NCBI RefSeq assembly: GCF_003003125.1
Contig: NZ_PVTZ01000001.1
Location: 248,001-312,000, forward strand
Reading direction: 5' to 3'
Length of the DNA stretch: 64,000 bases
From: Laceyella sediminis
Lineage (GTDB): Bacteria; Bacillota; Bacilli; Thermoactinomycetales; Thermoactinomycetaceae
Shown: positions 9,334 to 19,260 of the stretch, piece by piece
How positions within the stretch are numbered: position 1 is the stretch's first letter
Layout: each line of letters starts with the position of its first letter
Notes under the pieces: generated by a model
Seen by the model: the letters and a program-made list of their open reading frames with translations, nothing else
What the model was told of the DNA's origin: nothing
The model's database searches: none
Program-made: the position numbers and the translations under genes

Positions 9334-10467
9334 TTACTCTTGCGGCAAGGCCTGTGCCAAGTCGGCAATCAAGTCCTCTTGGTGTTCAATCCCCACTGAC
9401 AAGCGCAACAAGCGGTCACAGACACCTGTTTGCTCCCTGATTTCCACCGGAATGTCGGCATGGGTTTGCGTGGCCGGATAGGTAATCAAGCTCTCCACGC
9501 CTCCCAGGCTTTCCGCAAAAGTAATAATCTTCAAATTGTTGAGAACTGGACGCACCCACTCTTTACGCTTCAAGCGGAATGACAGCATCCCGCCGAACCC
9601 GTCCGCCTGCTCAGTGAGCAAGGTTTTGCTCCGAGAGTCCAGCGCGGGGTAATATACTGCGTCAACGGCCGGATGGCGCTCTAAATAAGCAGCAATCGCT
9701 TGGGCGTTGGCCTCATGCTGCCTCATACGGAGCGCCAAGGTTTTCATCCCCCTGATCAACAACCAACAGTCCAATGGGGCTAACACCGCGCCAATCGCTT
9801 TCTGCAAAAAGGCGACCCGCTCCGTCAGTTCTGCGCCCTTGGTCACGATCAACCCGGCCAACACGTCATTGTGCCCACCCAGGTATTTGGTGGCGCTGTG
9901 AATAACGATATCCGCTCCCAACGTGAGGGGACGATGTAGAAAAGGCGTCATAAACGTATTGTCCACGATGGTGATCAGTCCTCGTTCCTTAGCCAACCGG
10001 CAGACCGCAACAACATCTGTCACACACATCAGCGGATTGGTGGGCGACTCGATGAAGATCGCTTTGGTGTTAGGCTGAATGAACCGTTCAATGTCCGCCA
10101 AGTTCCGCATATCCACATAAGAAAAGGAACAACCGTACCGTGTCATCACCTTCTCAAATAGCCGGTACGTTCCGCCGTACAGATCCAACGATACGATCAA
10201 GTGATCCCCTTGGCTGAACAAACCCATCAGCGTGTGGATCGCCGCCATTCCCGAACTGCACGCGAATCCGCCGTCCCCCCCTTCCAATCGGGCGATACTT
10301 TCCTCTAGCACGTCTCGCGTCGGATTGGAAGCGCGTGAATAATCATACCCAGTGCTCACCCCGTCAACATGCTCATATGCAGTTGAAAAATAGACCGGAT
10401 AGTTCACTGCTCCTGTATTCCGTTCTTGTCTGTTCCCGATTTGCGCCAACGCTGTTTCCATTCTCAT
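9334..10467 (-). CDS. metI: cystathionine gamma-synthase / O-acetylhomoserine sulfhydrylase
   Basis: A 377-residue PLP enzyme paralogous to the neighbouring metC. The catalytic lysine is K194 in SATKYLGGHNDVLAG. YDYSRASNPTRDVLE and SSGMAAIHTLMGLFSQGDH are intact. MetI condenses an activated homoserine with cysteine to give cystathionine, and can use sulfide. The start at 10467 (MRMETALAQIG) is chosen because AAAGGAGAGG lies 10-12 bases upstream; the frame runs 12 codons further without a site. The SAM-I riboswitch directly upstream shows control by S-adenosylmethionine. Confidence 0.88.
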   Translation of the reverse strand: MRMETALAQIGNRQERNTGAVNYPVYFSTAYEHVDGVSTGYDYSRASNPTRDVLEESIARLEGGDGGFACSSGMAAIHTLMGLFSQGDHLIVSLDLYGGTYRLFEKVMTRYGCSFSYVDMRNLADIERFIQPNTKAIFIESPTNPLMCVTDVVAVCRLAKERGLITIVDNTFMTPFLHRPLTLGADIVIHSATKYLGGHNDVLAGLIVTKGAELTERVAFLQKAIGAVLAPLDCWLLIRGMKTLALRMRQHEANAQAIAAYLERHPAVDAVYYPALDSRSKTLLTEQADGFGGMLSFRLKRKEWVRPVLNNLKIITFAESLGGVESLITYPATQTHADIPVEIREQTGVCDRLLRLSVGIEHQEDLIADLAQALPQE

Positions 10468-10507
10468 CGGTGTTTCCTCTCCTTTGATGCGGAAATTTGG
10501 CAAACAA

Positions 10508-10674
10508 AAAACCCCTTCCCGACAAGAGAAGAGGTTTGCGCGCGCGGACGGACCGTCTCCTCTTATCTCTCAGAACTTTTTGTTCTGCAGGATTTGGCAC
10601 CTTCCGGTGATACCATCTCACCGAGGTTGCCGGGCTTCATCGGGCCAGTCCCTCCGCCGCTCTTGATAAGAGAA
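10508..10674 (-). promoter_or_regulatory. SAM-I riboswitch (S-box) controlling metI-metC
   Basis: Read on the minus strand, the aptamer (10674-10561) starts with CTCTTATCAAGAG, then shows GGAGGGACTGGCCC, GATGAAGCCCGGCAACC and a closing GAGATAAGAG, the S-box core. Its expression platform is a perfect 12-bp stem (10508-10537, AAACCTCTTCTC with GGGAAGGGGTTT) followed by a T-run, which forms the terminator when SAM is bound. It sits about 40 bp upstream of metI. Confidence 0.95.
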
Positions 10675-10856
10675 ACAATATGAATGTTTATTACGTTTGC
10701 ATTTTTAATGATAAGGTGATTATACCCACTCCTTTTTTATCCGTCAAGTCTGTTATTTATGCGCAACAGTGAAATAGTATACATTTCATTGATTTCGCGC
10801 ACTTTATTACCTAAAATGAGGTTAATTGGGTAAATTACAAGGGAGGTTCATCATCC

Positions 10857-12050
10857 ATGTCCAAAAACCAAGCAGTGATTGAACTCACGGATAAATACGG
10901 AGCGAAAAACTACCATCCCCTGCCGATCGTCATCTCCAAAGCAGAAGGCGTGTGGGTGGAAGACGCCGACGGCAATCGTTACATGGATATGTTAAGTGCT
11001 TACTCTGCGCTCAACCATGGTCACCGTCATCCGCGACTCATCCAAGCCCTCAAGGATCAAGCAGACAAAGTGACGCTTACTTCCCGCGCCTTCCACAACG
11101 ACCAATTGGGCACGTTTTATGAGAAAGTCGCTGAGCTGACCGGCAAAGAAATGGTTCTGCCCATGAACACGGGTGCGGAAGCAGTTGAGACGGCTATCAA
11201 AGCGGCTCGGCGCTGGGCTTACGATGTGAAAAAGGTAGCCGACAACCAAGCAGAAATTATCGTCTGTGAAGATAACTTCCATGGCCGCACCATCACCGCT
11301 GTTTCGCTGTCTTCCAACGAAGAATACCAACGTGGATTCGGTCCGCTCACACCCGGCTTTAAAGTGATCCCTTATGGCGATTTGGAAGCGCTTAAAGCGG
11401 CTATCACCCCAAACACGGCTGCCTTTATGTTGGAGCCGATCCAAGGGGAAGCGGGAGTCATCGTTCCACCGGAGGGCTTCCTGCGCCAAGCCTTGGAAAT
11501 CTGTAAAGAACACAATGTCCTCTTCATCGCCGATGAGGTACAAACTGGCTTCGGGCGGACAGGTCAGCTCTTCGCCTGCGATTGGGAAGGCGTGAAGCCA
11601 GATATGTACATTATGGGTAAAGCATTGGGCGGCGGAGTCATGCCGATCTCCGCAGTCGCTGCCGACAAAGAAATCTTGGGCGTCTTCGATCCGGGTTCGC
11701 ACGGCTCTACTTTTGGCGGTAATCCTCTCGCTTGTGCTGTGTCCATCGCCGCACTCGATGTTCTGGTGGAAGATGATCTCACCACCCGTTCTCGCGAGTT
11801 GGGTGAATACTTCATCACCGAATTGAAGAAAATCGAAAACCCGATCATTAAAGAAGTACGCGGTAAAGGCCTCTTCATCGGCATGGAACTGTATGAGAAA
11901 GCACGTCCATACTGTGAAGCACTGATGAAAGAAGGGTTGCTCTGCAAAGAAACCCACGACAACACCATCCGATTTGCGCCTCCGCTCACCATCACTCAAG
12001 AAGAGTTGGATCTCGCGCTGGAAAAAGTGCGTAAAATCATGTCCAAATAA
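10857..12050 (+). CDS. rocD: ornithine aminotransferase
   Basis: A 397-residue class III PLP aminotransferase that converts ornithine plus 2-oxoglutarate to glutamate semialdehyde and glutamate (arginine/proline interconversion). The PLP lysine is K255 in [39 protein letters not shown] and [14 protein letters not shown] are the expected family blocks. ATG is preceded by AAGGGAGGTTCATC. Length matches Bacillus RocD (401). It is monocistronic, divergent from metI, and ends in its own terminator. No RocR/AhrC operator was recognised. Confidence 0.92.
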   Translation: MSKNQAVIELTDKYGAKNYHPLPIVISKAEGVWVEDADGNRYMDMLSAYSALNHGHRHPRLIQALKDQADKVTLTSRAFHNDQLGTFYEKVAELTGKEMVLPMNTGAEAVETAIKAARRWAYDVKKVADNQAEIIVCEDNFHGRTITAVSLSSNEEYQRGFGPLTPGFKVIPYGDLEALKAAITPNTAAFMLEPIQGEAGVIVPPEGFLRQALEICKEHNVLFIADEVQTGFGRTGQLFACDWEGVKPDMYIMGKALGGGVMPISAVAADKEILGVFDPGSHGSTFGGNPLACAVSIAALDVLVEDDLTTRSRELGEYFITELKKIENPIIKEVRGKGLFIGMELYEKARPYCEALMKEGLLCKETHDNTIRFAPPLTITQEELDLALEKVRKIMSK

Positions 12051-12065
12051 GCGTGCTACACATTT

Positions 12066-12096
12066 AAGCGATCCAGTTTGCTTGGATCGCTTTTTC
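12066..12096 (+). terminator. intrinsic terminator after rocD
   Basis: AAGCGATCC pairs with GGATCGCTT and is followed by TTTCC, 16 bp after the rocD stop. It almost abuts the convergent comEA stop. Confidence 0.88.
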
Positions 12097-12098
12097 CT

Positions 12099-12731
12099 TT
12101 AATGCACTGTGATCTGTTCGCGAAATTTCTCCACTGTCTTCGCGCCGATGCCAGGCACCTGCGCGATGTCCTCCACCGATTGGAACGGCCCGTGTTCTTC
12201 GCGGTATCGGACGATGGCCTCCGCTTTGCTGGGACCGATTCCGTTCAGCTTGTCCAACTCTTCTACCGTCGCGGTGTTCACATTGATCTTCCCGCCGGCA
12301 TCCGCCGAGTCAGCCTTCGCCGTTTCCATAAACGGTGTCACCTGCTCCCCTTGTTTGGGAATGTATAGCACCATCCCATCCCGGAGCGGCTCAGCTAAAT
12401 TCACCCGTCCCAGATCAGCCCCTTCCCGCGCCCCACCAGCGCGCTCCAGCGCCTCATACACTCTCGCCTCCGTACTAAAATGATAAATGCCTGGCTTATG
12501 CACCGCTCCTTTGACATCGATGATAATCGCTTTCTCACTCGCCTGTTTGCTCGTGTTTGCCTCAGGTCTTTCGGTCACGGGCGGATTGGCCTGCACCGGG
12601 TATTCCATCCACTCCTGCCTGTCAGGACTCTCTTCCTGTCCAAACAGCCAGACTGCCCCCACCGTCAACACCACCCCCGCCAACGAAATCGCCAAGCCCT
12701 TCTCCCTTGGTGTCCAACCCCAGTAAACCAT
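12099..12731 (-). CDS. comEA: competence DNA receptor ComEA
   Basis: A 210-residue membrane-anchored DNA-binding protein of the uptake machinery. From the chosen ATG at 12731 (GGAG ten bases upstream) there is one N-terminal membrane span (GLAISLAGVVLTVGAVWLF), then an SLBB domain starting IIIDVKGAVHKPGIYHF. Two helix-hairpin-helix motifs (INVNTATVEELDKLNGIG and IAQVPGIGAKTVEKFREQI) end the protein. The frame is open to 12836 but has no better start. It lies downstream of leuS, an order different from Bacillus. Confidence 0.92.
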   Translation of the reverse strand: MVYWGWTPREKGLAISLAGVVLTVGAVWLFGQEESPDRQEWMEYPVQANPPVTERPEANTSKQASEKAIIIDVKGAVHKPGIYHFSTEARVYEALERAGGAREGADLGRVNLAEPLRDGMVLYIPKQGEQVTPFMETAKADSADAGGKINVNTATVEELDKLNGIGPSKAEAIVRYREEHGPFQSVEDIAQVPGIGAKTVEKFREQITVH

Positions 12732-12834
12732 CGCCTTCACGCTCCGACATTTTTTTCCAATTACCCACACTATACCCGTTTCTCTCCATTTGCACAATAG
12801 GGCTGACGTCCCCCTTGCATGCTTCCAGAACGAC

Positions 12835-12873
12835 AAGAGGCTCCGCCCCCTTATACCGGGAACGGAGCCTCTT
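12835..12873 (-). terminator. hairpin downstream of leuS
   Basis: A perfect 11-bp stem (AAGAGGCTCCG / CGGAGCCTCTT) lies 18 bp after the leuS stop and before comEA. The following T-run is weak, so termination may be partial. Confidence 0.6.
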
Positions 12874-12890
12874 GCTAGGCTGAATCCGCC

Positions 12891-15359
12891 TTAATTCGCT
12901 ACGATATTCACCAGTTTACCTGGCACCACAATGACTTTGCGCACTGTTTTCCCCTCGATCAACGCTTGGATGCGCTCGGTTTCCAACGCCTGCTTTTCTA
13001 CTTCTTCACGGCTGGCACCGGTAGCGACGACTAATTTGTCCCGCACCTTGCCATTGATCTGCACAGCGATTTCCACCTCGTCCAGCACCAACGCCCGTTC
13101 ATCGTAGGTGGGCCAGTCAACGCGATGCACACTGCCCTCTTTCCCCATCGATTGCCACAGCTCTTCCGTCACGTGCGGCACGAACGGGGCTAGCAAGACC
13201 ACCAGCGTTTCCAGCGCTTCCTTCAACACTGCGCGATCAGCATGCTCGGGATATGCATACAGCCCATTGACCAATTCCATAATCGCACTGATCGCGGTGT
13301 TGAAATGGCTGCGCTCTCCGATCTCGCTAGTCACTTTTTTGATGGTTTGATGCATCAGGCGGCGCAGTTCTTTCGCCTCGCCGCTTTGCGGTTCGCCCTG
13401 CACAGGGATATCTTGCACAAACAGCGCTTCATGCTGAGCGATCAGCCGCCACACGCGGTTGATAAACCGATAGCTGCCTTCCACACCGGAATCGCTCCAT
13501 TCCAAATCGCGGTCAGGCGGAGCCGCGAACAGGATGAAGAGCCGAGCCGTGTCCGCACCATATTTCTCGATGATTTCCAGCGGGCTCACCACGTTGCCTT
13601 TGGATTTCGACATTTTGAATCCATCTTTCAACACCATGCCTTGCGTCAACAAGCTTTTGAACGGTTCGTCCACAGGCACCAAGCCCGCATCATAGAGAAC
13701 CTTGGTGAAGAAGCGGGAATAGAGCAAGTGCAACACCGCATGTTCGATACCACCGATGTATTCATCCACCGGCAACCATTTGGCCGCGCTTTCCGGCGTA
13801 AATGGCTCGTTTTCATTTTGCGCGTCCGTGTAACGCATGAAATACCAAGAAGAGTCGATAAACGTGTCCATCGTATCTGTTTCACGGCGCGCTTTGTTGC
13901 CGCAACGCGGGCACGTCGTCTGCACAAAAGTGTCCGAAGTGGTCAGCGGGTTGCGCTTTCCATCAAACACCACATCTTCCGGCAACATGACCGGCAATTG
14001 CTCCTTGGGCACCGGCACCGCTCCGCACGAGTCACAGTAAATCATCGGAATGGGCGTGCCCCAATACCGTTGACGGGAGATGAGCCAATCACGCAAGCGG
14101 TATGTCGTCGTCCAACCGCCTTGCTTCCGCTCTTCCAGAAACTTGGCGATCTCTTTCACCGCTTGGCGGTTAGGCATCCCGTCAAAGTCTCCTGAACCGG
14201 TCAACACCCCGTCTTCGGTATACGCTTCCGTCAACGGCTCTGGCAACGGCTCCCCTGCCGCTGGTTGAATCACCACTTTGATGGGCAATCCGTATTTGGA
14301 CGCAAATTGGAAATCGCGCTCATCATGCGCAGGCACTCCCATCACGGCGCCCGTGCCGTAATCCATCAGGACATAATTGGCCACCCAGATGGGTACTTTT
14401 TCTCCCGTAAGCGGATGCTTGGCGTATGCCCCAGTAAACAAGCCCACTTTTTCTGCCTCGGTGGAAGTGCGCTCGATCTCAGATTGTTTTTTCATCTGTT
14501 CGATGAAAGCGAGCACATCTGCTTCCGTTTCTTTGCCTTTCACCAAACGAGGCACCAAGGGATGTTCAGGCGCCACCACCATGTAGGTCACCCCAAACAG
14601 GGTGTCAGGCCGGGTGGTGAAGACGGTCACCGGCTCATCGTCACATTCGGGCACCGTAAATGTGACATGCGCCCCTTCGCTCTTGCCGATCCAATTTCGT
14701 TGCATCGCTCGCACCTTGTCAGGCCAGTCCGGCAGACGGTCCAACCCTTCCAGCAGGCGTTCCGCATAGTCGGTGATGCGCAAGAACCACTGTTCCAACT
14801 CTTTTTTGGTTACTTCTGAATCACAACGCCAGCACTTGCCGTCTTCCACCTGTTCATTGGCCAGTACCGTGTTGCAATCGGGGCACCAATTGACGAAGGC
14901 CTTCTTGCGGTAAGCCAATCCCCGCTCATAGAACAGCAAAAACAGCCATTGGGTAAACTTATAATACTCAGGCAGACAAGTGCCCAAATAACGGTCCCAG
15001 TCATAGGAAGCACCGATCAGCGCTTGCTCTTTGCGAATGCGCTCCATGTTGGACAAGGTCCACTCTCCAGGATTGATGCCGCGATTGATCGCCGCGTTTT
15101 CCGCAGGCAAGCCGAACGCGTCCGCCCCCATCGGATGCAAGACGCGGTAGCCGTTCATGCGCCGAAACCGAGCCACCACGTCACCGATGGAATAAACCCG
15201 CATATGCCCCATATGCAACCCTTCGCCGGAAGGGTAAGGAAATTGCTCCAGTGCGTAATACTTGGGTTTGCTCTCATCTTCATCCGTATGATGCAGGCGC
15301 GCTTCCTGCCACGCCTGTTGCCATTTGCGCTCAATTTCTTTTGGCGTATACTCTCTCAT
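12891..15359 (-). CDS. leuS: leucyl-tRNA synthetase
   Basis: An 822-residue class Ia synthetase. The HIGH-type motif is HMGH at residues 49-52 and the KMSKS loop is [13 protein letters not shown] near residue 580. A zinc-ribbon-like block (CPDCN ... CWRCDSE) lies near residue 160. The large editing domain inserted between the catalytic halves includes [20 protein letters not shown] and [16 protein letters not shown]. The C-terminal anticodon-binding domain ends in [20 protein letters not shown]. Expression is controlled by the T-box leader upstream. Confidence 0.97.
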   Translation of the reverse strand: MREYTPKEIERKWQQAWQEARLHHTDEDESKPKYYALEQFPYPSGEGLHMGHMRVYSIGDVVARFRRMNGYRVLHPMGADAFGLPAENAAINRGINPGEWTLSNMERIRKEQALIGASYDWDRYLGTCLPEYYKFTQWLFLLFYERGLAYRKKAFVNWCPDCNTVLANEQVEDGKCWRCDSEVTKKELEQWFLRITDYAERLLEGLDRLPDWPDKVRAMQRNWIGKSEGAHVTFTVPECDDEPVTVFTTRPDTLFGVTYMVVAPEHPLVPRLVKGKETEADVLAFIEQMKKQSEIERTSTEAEKVGLFTGAYAKHPLTGEKVPIWVANYVLMDYGTGAVMGVPAHDERDFQFASKYGLPIKVVIQPAAGEPLPEPLTEAYTEDGVLTGSGDFDGMPNRQAVKEIAKFLEERKQGGWTTTYRLRDWLISRQRYWGTPIPMIYCDSCGAVPVPKEQLPVMLPEDVVFDGKRNPLTTSDTFVQTTCPRCGNKARRETDTMDTFIDSSWYFMRYTDAQNENEPFTPESAAKWLPVDEYIGGIEHAVLHLLYSRFFTKVLYDAGLVPVDEPFKSLLTQGMVLKDGFKMSKSKGNVVSPLEIIEKYGADTARLFILFAAPPDRDLEWSDSGVEGSYRFINRVWRLIAQHEALFVQDIPVQGEPQSGEAKELRRLMHQTIKKVTSEIGERSHFNTAISAIMELVNGLYAYPEHADRAVLKEALETLVVLLAPFVPHVTEELWQSMGKEGSVHRVDWPTYDERALVLDEVEIAVQINGKVRDKLVVATGASREEVEKQALETERIQALIEGKTVRKVIVVPGKLVNIVAN

Positions 15360-15387
15360 GACCTGTACGCTCCTGTCCTAAAAAATT

Positions 15388-15632
15388 AAAAACCTCCCGC
15401 CCCTAGTCTCAGCTAGGGACGAGAGGTTGGATAACCAATTCCCGCGGTACCACCCTAATTAGCACCAAATCAAGTACTCACTCAAATCCGGTAACGGGGA
15501 TGAATCGCTGAAGGGTACTAAAAGTCCGTTCCCCTCCAGGGCGATAAGGCGAGTTCGTCCACTGTCTCAGATTGACTTGCACCAACCGTCAACTCTCTGT
15601 GCTGAGCCAAGCGGAGTACTACTCCTTATCAT
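15388..15632 (-). promoter_or_regulatory. T-box leader, leucine (CUC) specific, for leuS
   Basis: On the minus strand the leader opens with GATAAGGAGTAGTA (base of stem I), whose partner CCTTATC closes stem I. Just before this, GAACTCG places a CUC leucine codon in the specifier loop. AGGGTGGTACCGCG at 15443-15456 is the T-box antiterminator bulge that pairs with the uncharged tRNA acceptor end. The competing terminator is the stem at 15391-15427 (AACCTCTCGTCCCTAGCT with its complement), followed by a T-run. Uncharged tRNA-Leu would thus allow leuS expression. Confidence 0.95.
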
Positions 15633-15692
15633 AGCTGTGAAATCATATGTTTTTCATCATTATATGCAAAGGGGAAAATCAGTGTCAACGCT

Positions 15693-16034
15693 TTATTGCA
15701 CTTTCACTTGCTGAGCGTCGCCCCACAGTCGTTCCAAACCGTAAAATTCACGCTCATCTTTGTGGAAAACATGCACAACCACATCCCCGAGGTCAATAAG
15801 AACCCAGCGAGCATCCTGATATCCTTCGATTCCTTTGAGTGGTAGGTTGAGTTCGACGATTTTCTCTTTGATGCCGGTCACAATCGCTTGCACCTGCGTT
15901 TGGGAATTCCCGTGGCAGATGACAAAATAATCGGCAAATCCCGATATTCCGCGAATGTCTAGAACCGTCACATCTTGAGCTTTTTTCTCCTCGGCAGCGG
16001 TGGCCGCCAATTGTGCGATTTCCACTACGTTCAA
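15693..16034 (-). CDS. rsfS: ribosomal silencing factor RsfS
   Basis: A 113-residue RsfS/Iojap protein that binds ribosomal protein L14 on the large subunit and blocks subunit joining when nutrients are low. The family blocks are DVTVLDIRGISGFADYFVIC, GNSQTQVQAI and WVLIDLGDVVVHVF. The start is TTG at 16034, 8 bases after GGGAGGA. It follows yqeK by 23 bp as in Bacillus (yqeK-yqeL). It is the last gene before the leuS T-box leader. Confidence 0.95.
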   Translation of the reverse strand: MNVVEIAQLAATAAEEKKAQDVTVLDIRGISGFADYFVICHGNSQTQVQAIVTGIKEKIVELNLPLKGIEGYQDARWVLIDLGDVVVHVFHKDEREFYGLERLWGDAQQVKVQ

Positions 16035-16057
16035 AAAAATTCCTCCCTTGATTCCGT

Positions 16058-16627
16058 TTACGTTTGCACCACTTGGTCCAACATCCAGTTGCGGGCCAAC
16101 AGCGTCGGTGGGTACACTTTTTGCTTCCTTTGAATCAAGAATTGGATCGTATTTTCCAGCGCTTTTAGCAACGCTTGATCCAAGTTCGTTTCCGCCAGCA
16201 ACCGCACTTCGTCCAATCCCGGAAATTGGCGCGCCGGTTCAATATAGTCGGCTAGCCAAATCACTTTTTCGAGCTGGGACATGCCCTCGCGCCCCGACGT
16301 ATGGTACTGAATTGCATGAAGCACATCGGGATCGGTTATGCCAAATTGATCGCGGGCCACGATGGCAGCGACTGGACCATGCCACAATTCTTTGTTGTAT
16401 TGGAGCAGGTCCTTCGGCAAATCCGATTGCCGAATCCGTGCGGCCAGCTCGGTGTCGGGCCAAAACTTACAATAATCATGCAGAATGCTTGCGACGGTCA
16501 CGGGATGGGGGTCCATGCCCAGCCGGTCTGCCAGTTGCAAAGCGGTATCTCTCACCCTGAGGGTGTGTTCCCACCGCGAGATCGGCATCTGTTCTTTTGT
16601 AGCTTGCAATAAAATCTCAAGATCCAT
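16058..16627 (-). CDS. yqeK: YqeK HD-domain hydrolase (Ap4A symmetrical hydrolase type)
   Basis: A 189-residue HD-superfamily metalloenzyme; characterised YqeK proteins hydrolyse diadenosine tetraphosphate symmetrically to ADP. The metal motif is seen as WEHTLRV (first His), ILHDYCKFW (His-Asp) and WHGPVAA. ATG at 16627 is preferred because GGAG lies ten bases upstream; ATG at 16636 is only two bases from it. Its start overlaps the end of nadD by 11 bp, so translational coupling is likely. Confidence 0.9.
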   Translation of the reverse strand: MDLEILLQATKEQMPISRWEHTLRVRDTALQLADRLGMDPHPVTVASILHDYCKFWPDTELAARIRQSDLPKDLLQYNKELWHGPVAAIVARDQFGITDPDVLHAIQYHTSGREGMSQLEKVIWLADYIEPARQFPGLDEVRLLAETNLDQALLKALENTIQFLIQRKQKVYPPTLLARNWMLDQVVQT

Positions 16628-17201
16628 ACAACCCATGCTCCTTCATATACTGGTAAACGGCATCCGGAACAAGGTAACGCGCTGATTTCCCTTGACTGAG
16701 ACGCTGGCGGATCATGGTGGAGGAAATGTTCGTCAGCGTCGGGTCCGGTATCCAATGAAGGCGATTTTTCACGTAAACCGGCAAGCTTTCCACCTCCACG
16801 CCCGGCCTTCCCAAACCGATGACTTGGACAGATTGCAGGATTTCCTTTATTTTATACCAATTGGGCAAATCTTTCACCATGTCCGCCCCGACCAAGAGGT
16901 AAAACTGGGCATCTGGATGCGCTTCCGACAACATCCGCACCGTGTCATGCGTATAGGAAGGGCCTTCCCGCTCCAGTTCCATCGTGGATAGTTGAAAGCA
17001 AGGATGGTGTTGGATCGCCAAACGAACCATGTTGACCCTGTGGTTACTGGCCGAGATCCGTTTGTCCAATTTGTGCGGCGGTTCCGCCGCGGGGATAAAC
17101 CAAACCTGATCCAATGCGGCAACCTCGCGCGCCTGTTCCGCCAAGATGAGATGACCCAGATGAATTGGGTCGAAGGTTCCGCCAAATATCCCTACTCTCA
17201 T
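16617..17201 (-). CDS. nadD: nicotinate-nucleotide adenylyltransferase
   Basis: A 194-residue NadD that adenylates nicotinate mononucleotide in NAD synthesis. The nucleotidyltransferase motif is GIFGGTFDPIHLGHL (residues 4-18, with the HxGH-type motif), and the C-terminal ISSTMIRQRL signature is present. It lies between aroE and yqeK. Bacillus usually has yqeI (yhbY) between aroE and nadD; here only 6 bp separate the two genes, so yqeI is missing from this position. Confidence 0.96.
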   Translation of the reverse strand: MRVGIFGGTFDPIHLGHLILAEQAREVAALDQVWFIPAAEPPHKLDKRISASNHRVNMVRLAIQHHPCFQLSTMELEREGPSYTHDTVRMLSEAHPDAQFYLLVGADMVKDLPNWYKIKEILQSVQVIGLGRPGVEVESLPVYVKNRLHWIPDPTLTNISSTMIRQRLSQGKSARYLVPDAVYQYMKEHGLYGS

Positions 17202-17207
17202 GATGAT

Positions 17208-18077
17208 TCACTCTTTCTGTTCCCTTTTTCCCGCCAAAGAGGCTTCCAACACCTTGCGCATGACTTCGACTGGCGCCTTTTTCCCAAGCCACAACTCCAG
17301 CGCCAAGGCCGCTTGATGCAGGAGCATGCCTTCACCGGTGTGAATGGTTGCGCCTTTGGCCTTGGCCGCTTGCAACAGGGCCGTCATGCGCGGATGGTAG
17401 ACAAGATCGCTCACCAAATGATGGGCATTGAGCCATTCACTCGGAATTGGCATCTCCTCCGTCTGCGGCACCATCCCCACCGACGTGGTGTTAACGATCA
17501 ACGTGGCAGCTTCAATCTCTTGCCGGCAATCATTTACGGCTACGGCTTTTGTCTGGGTATAGCGGGACAAGTGGTGTGCCAGCTCCTCCGCCTTAGCCAC
17601 TGTCCGATTGGCGACGGTGATCGAAGAAACGCCAGCCGCCGCGAGTGCATAACCGACAGCCCGCGCCGCTCCGCCCGCTCCCAAGAGAACCACCCGTTGC
17701 TCCGCCGGTTCAAACGAAACCTGTTCCTGCAAGGAGCGAAGATAGCCAGCTCCGTCGGTGTTATAACCAATCCACTTGCCTTCCCGCTTCACCACGGTAT
17801 TGACAGCACCGATCTCCCGAGCTGTTTCATCCAATCCGTCCAAATGTTCCATGATCGCCACTTTGTGCGGGATGGTAACATTCCATCCCTTCACATCTAG
17901 CGCCCGTAATCCCCTCACTGCCTCCTCCAGCGCGGATGGGGAAACCCGGAACGCCAAGTATGCGTACGGAGCCTTCAGTTCGGCCAATGCCGCATTCATC
18001 ATAACCGGCGATTTGGAATGACTCACCGGATCACCGAGTAAACCGAGCAACCCTGTATGGCTGTCAATGAACCCCAT
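17208..18077 (-). CDS. aroE: shikimate dehydrogenase
   Basis: A 289-residue NADP-dependent enzyme that reduces 3-dehydroshikimate to shikimate in aromatic amino acid synthesis. The substrate site is LLGDPVSHSKSPVMMNAAL and the catalytic lysine is in WNVTIPHKVAIM. The NADP-binding domain has VVLLGAGGAARAVGYAL followed by TVANRT, typical of NADP preference. ATG has GGGGGAAGAGG upstream. It is part of the yqeG-yqeH-aroE-nadD-yqeK-rsfS string. Confidence 0.96.
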   Translation of the reverse strand: MGFIDSHTGLLGLLGDPVSHSKSPVMMNAALAELKAPYAYLAFRVSPSALEEAVRGLRALDVKGWNVTIPHKVAIMEHLDGLDETAREIGAVNTVVKREGKWIGYNTDGAGYLRSLQEQVSFEPAEQRVVLLGAGGAARAVGYALAAAGVSSITVANRTVAKAEELAHHLSRYTQTKAVAVNDCRQEIEAATLIVNTTSVGMVPQTEEMPIPSEWLNAHHLVSDLVYHPRMTALLQAAKAKGATIHTGEGMLLHQAALALELWLGKKAPVEVMRKVLEASLAGKREQKE

Positions 18078-18130
18078 TCCTCTTCCCCCTTGAGAGATGC
18101 GATCTCTTCATGCTTGCCCGACAGCCCGCG

Positions 18131-19240
18131 TCAGATCAATGCCGGACGTGTCGTCACCTGTATCCCTTCCGGCGCCCACACTTCCAGCGTAGCTTTTTCC
18201 TTGCCGCACGCGACCCAACCCAATCCGGAAATCACGATATCCTGCTTTTGGCGGCCATTTAAATGGATCGTATGTTTCTTCCATCTTGGCAACGCCTCCG
18301 GATTGCGGGGCGGCGTCAGCAAGCCACCGCGATGCTTCCGCCAGATGTCATCGGCTTGCGCCAATTTTGTCCGATGAACGTACAGCCGGTTGGATAAATA
18401 ACAGACAAACGGTTGCTTTGGCCCGCGCACAAAGTCAAACCGGGCAAATCCCCCGAAGAACAGCGTTTGCTCTTCGTTCAGCTGATAAACTTTTGGTTTG
18501 AGTGTGGATTGAGGCACGACCAACTTCAGCTCTTTGGGCTCAACCCACTCGCTCACGCGGTCTTTGCGGACGATCCCCGGCGTGTCGATAATTTCTTTCC
18601 CGTCATCCAGCGGAATGCGAATGGCGTCCAATGTCGTGCCGGGGTAAGGTGAGGTGGTAATCACATCCTCGCCCTCTTCGGTAACCTCTTTGATCAGACC
18701 GTTAATAAACGTAGATTTTCCTACGTTGGTTGTACCAACTATGTACACATCCCGCCCACGGCGATGATACTCAATCGCTTGAACAGCATCGCGCATTTTC
18801 ATACCCTTGGCAGCACTGCACATGATAACTTCTACGGGATGAACCCCCATGTCCCGCGCGGACTGGTACACCCATTCCCGCAAACGCCCCCATTTGGTCG
18901 AAGGGGGGAACAAGTCCACCTTGTTAGCAACCAGCAATAACGGGTTATTCCCAATGCGGCGATGCAATCCCGGAATCCAACTCCCGGCGAAGTCAAACAA
19001 GTCGACCACCAACACCACCAAGCTATCCGTCGATGCAATCGCATCCAACAACCGATAATACGCATCGGGATCTTGCTCCACCGCTTCAATCTGACCATAA
19101 TGCCGGATGCGGAAACACCGTTGGCACAACACCGACTCCCGATTGAGCGCCTGAGCCGGGGCATAACCAACCCGTTTGGGGTCTTCGCTCTGAATAGCGA
19201 CCCCGCATCCTTCACAACGAAACTCATGCATGTCGTTCAA
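18131..19240 (-). CDS. yqeH: ribosome biogenesis GTPase YqeH
   Basis: A circularly permuted GTPase required for 30S assembly. An N-terminal zinc finger (CEGCGVAIQ ... CQRCFRIRHYG) is followed by G4 (VANKVDLF), G5-like CSAAKG, then G1 (GTTNVGKSTFINGL), G2 and G3 (DTPGI), the permuted order of this family. A C-terminal RNA/protein-binding domain completes about 370 residues. Start is uncertain: TTG at 19240 has AAGGTGG 8 bases upstream, GTG at 19252 and ATG at 19231 are alternatives. It follows yqeG by about 20 bp. Confidence 0.93.
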   Translation of the reverse strand: MNDMHEFRCEGCGVAIQSEDPKRVGYAPAQALNRESVLCQRCFRIRHYGQIEAVEQDPDAYYRLLDAIASTDSLVVLVVDLFDFAGSWIPGLHRRIGNNPLLLVANKVDLFPPSTKWGRLREWVYQSARDMGVHPVEVIMCSAAKGMKMRDAVQAIEYHRRGRDVYIVGTTNVGKSTFINGLIKEVTEEGEDVITTSPYPGTTLDAIRIPLDDGKEIIDTPGIVRKDRVSEWVEPKELKLVVPQSTLKPKVYQLNEEQTLFFGGFARFDFVRGPKQPFVCYLSNRLYVHRTKLAQADDIWRKHRGGLLTPPRNPEALPRWKKHTIHLNGRQKQDIVISGLGWVACGKEKATLEVWAPEGIQVTTRPALI

Positions 19241-19260
19241 TCGTCTTTCCACCTTGCTTT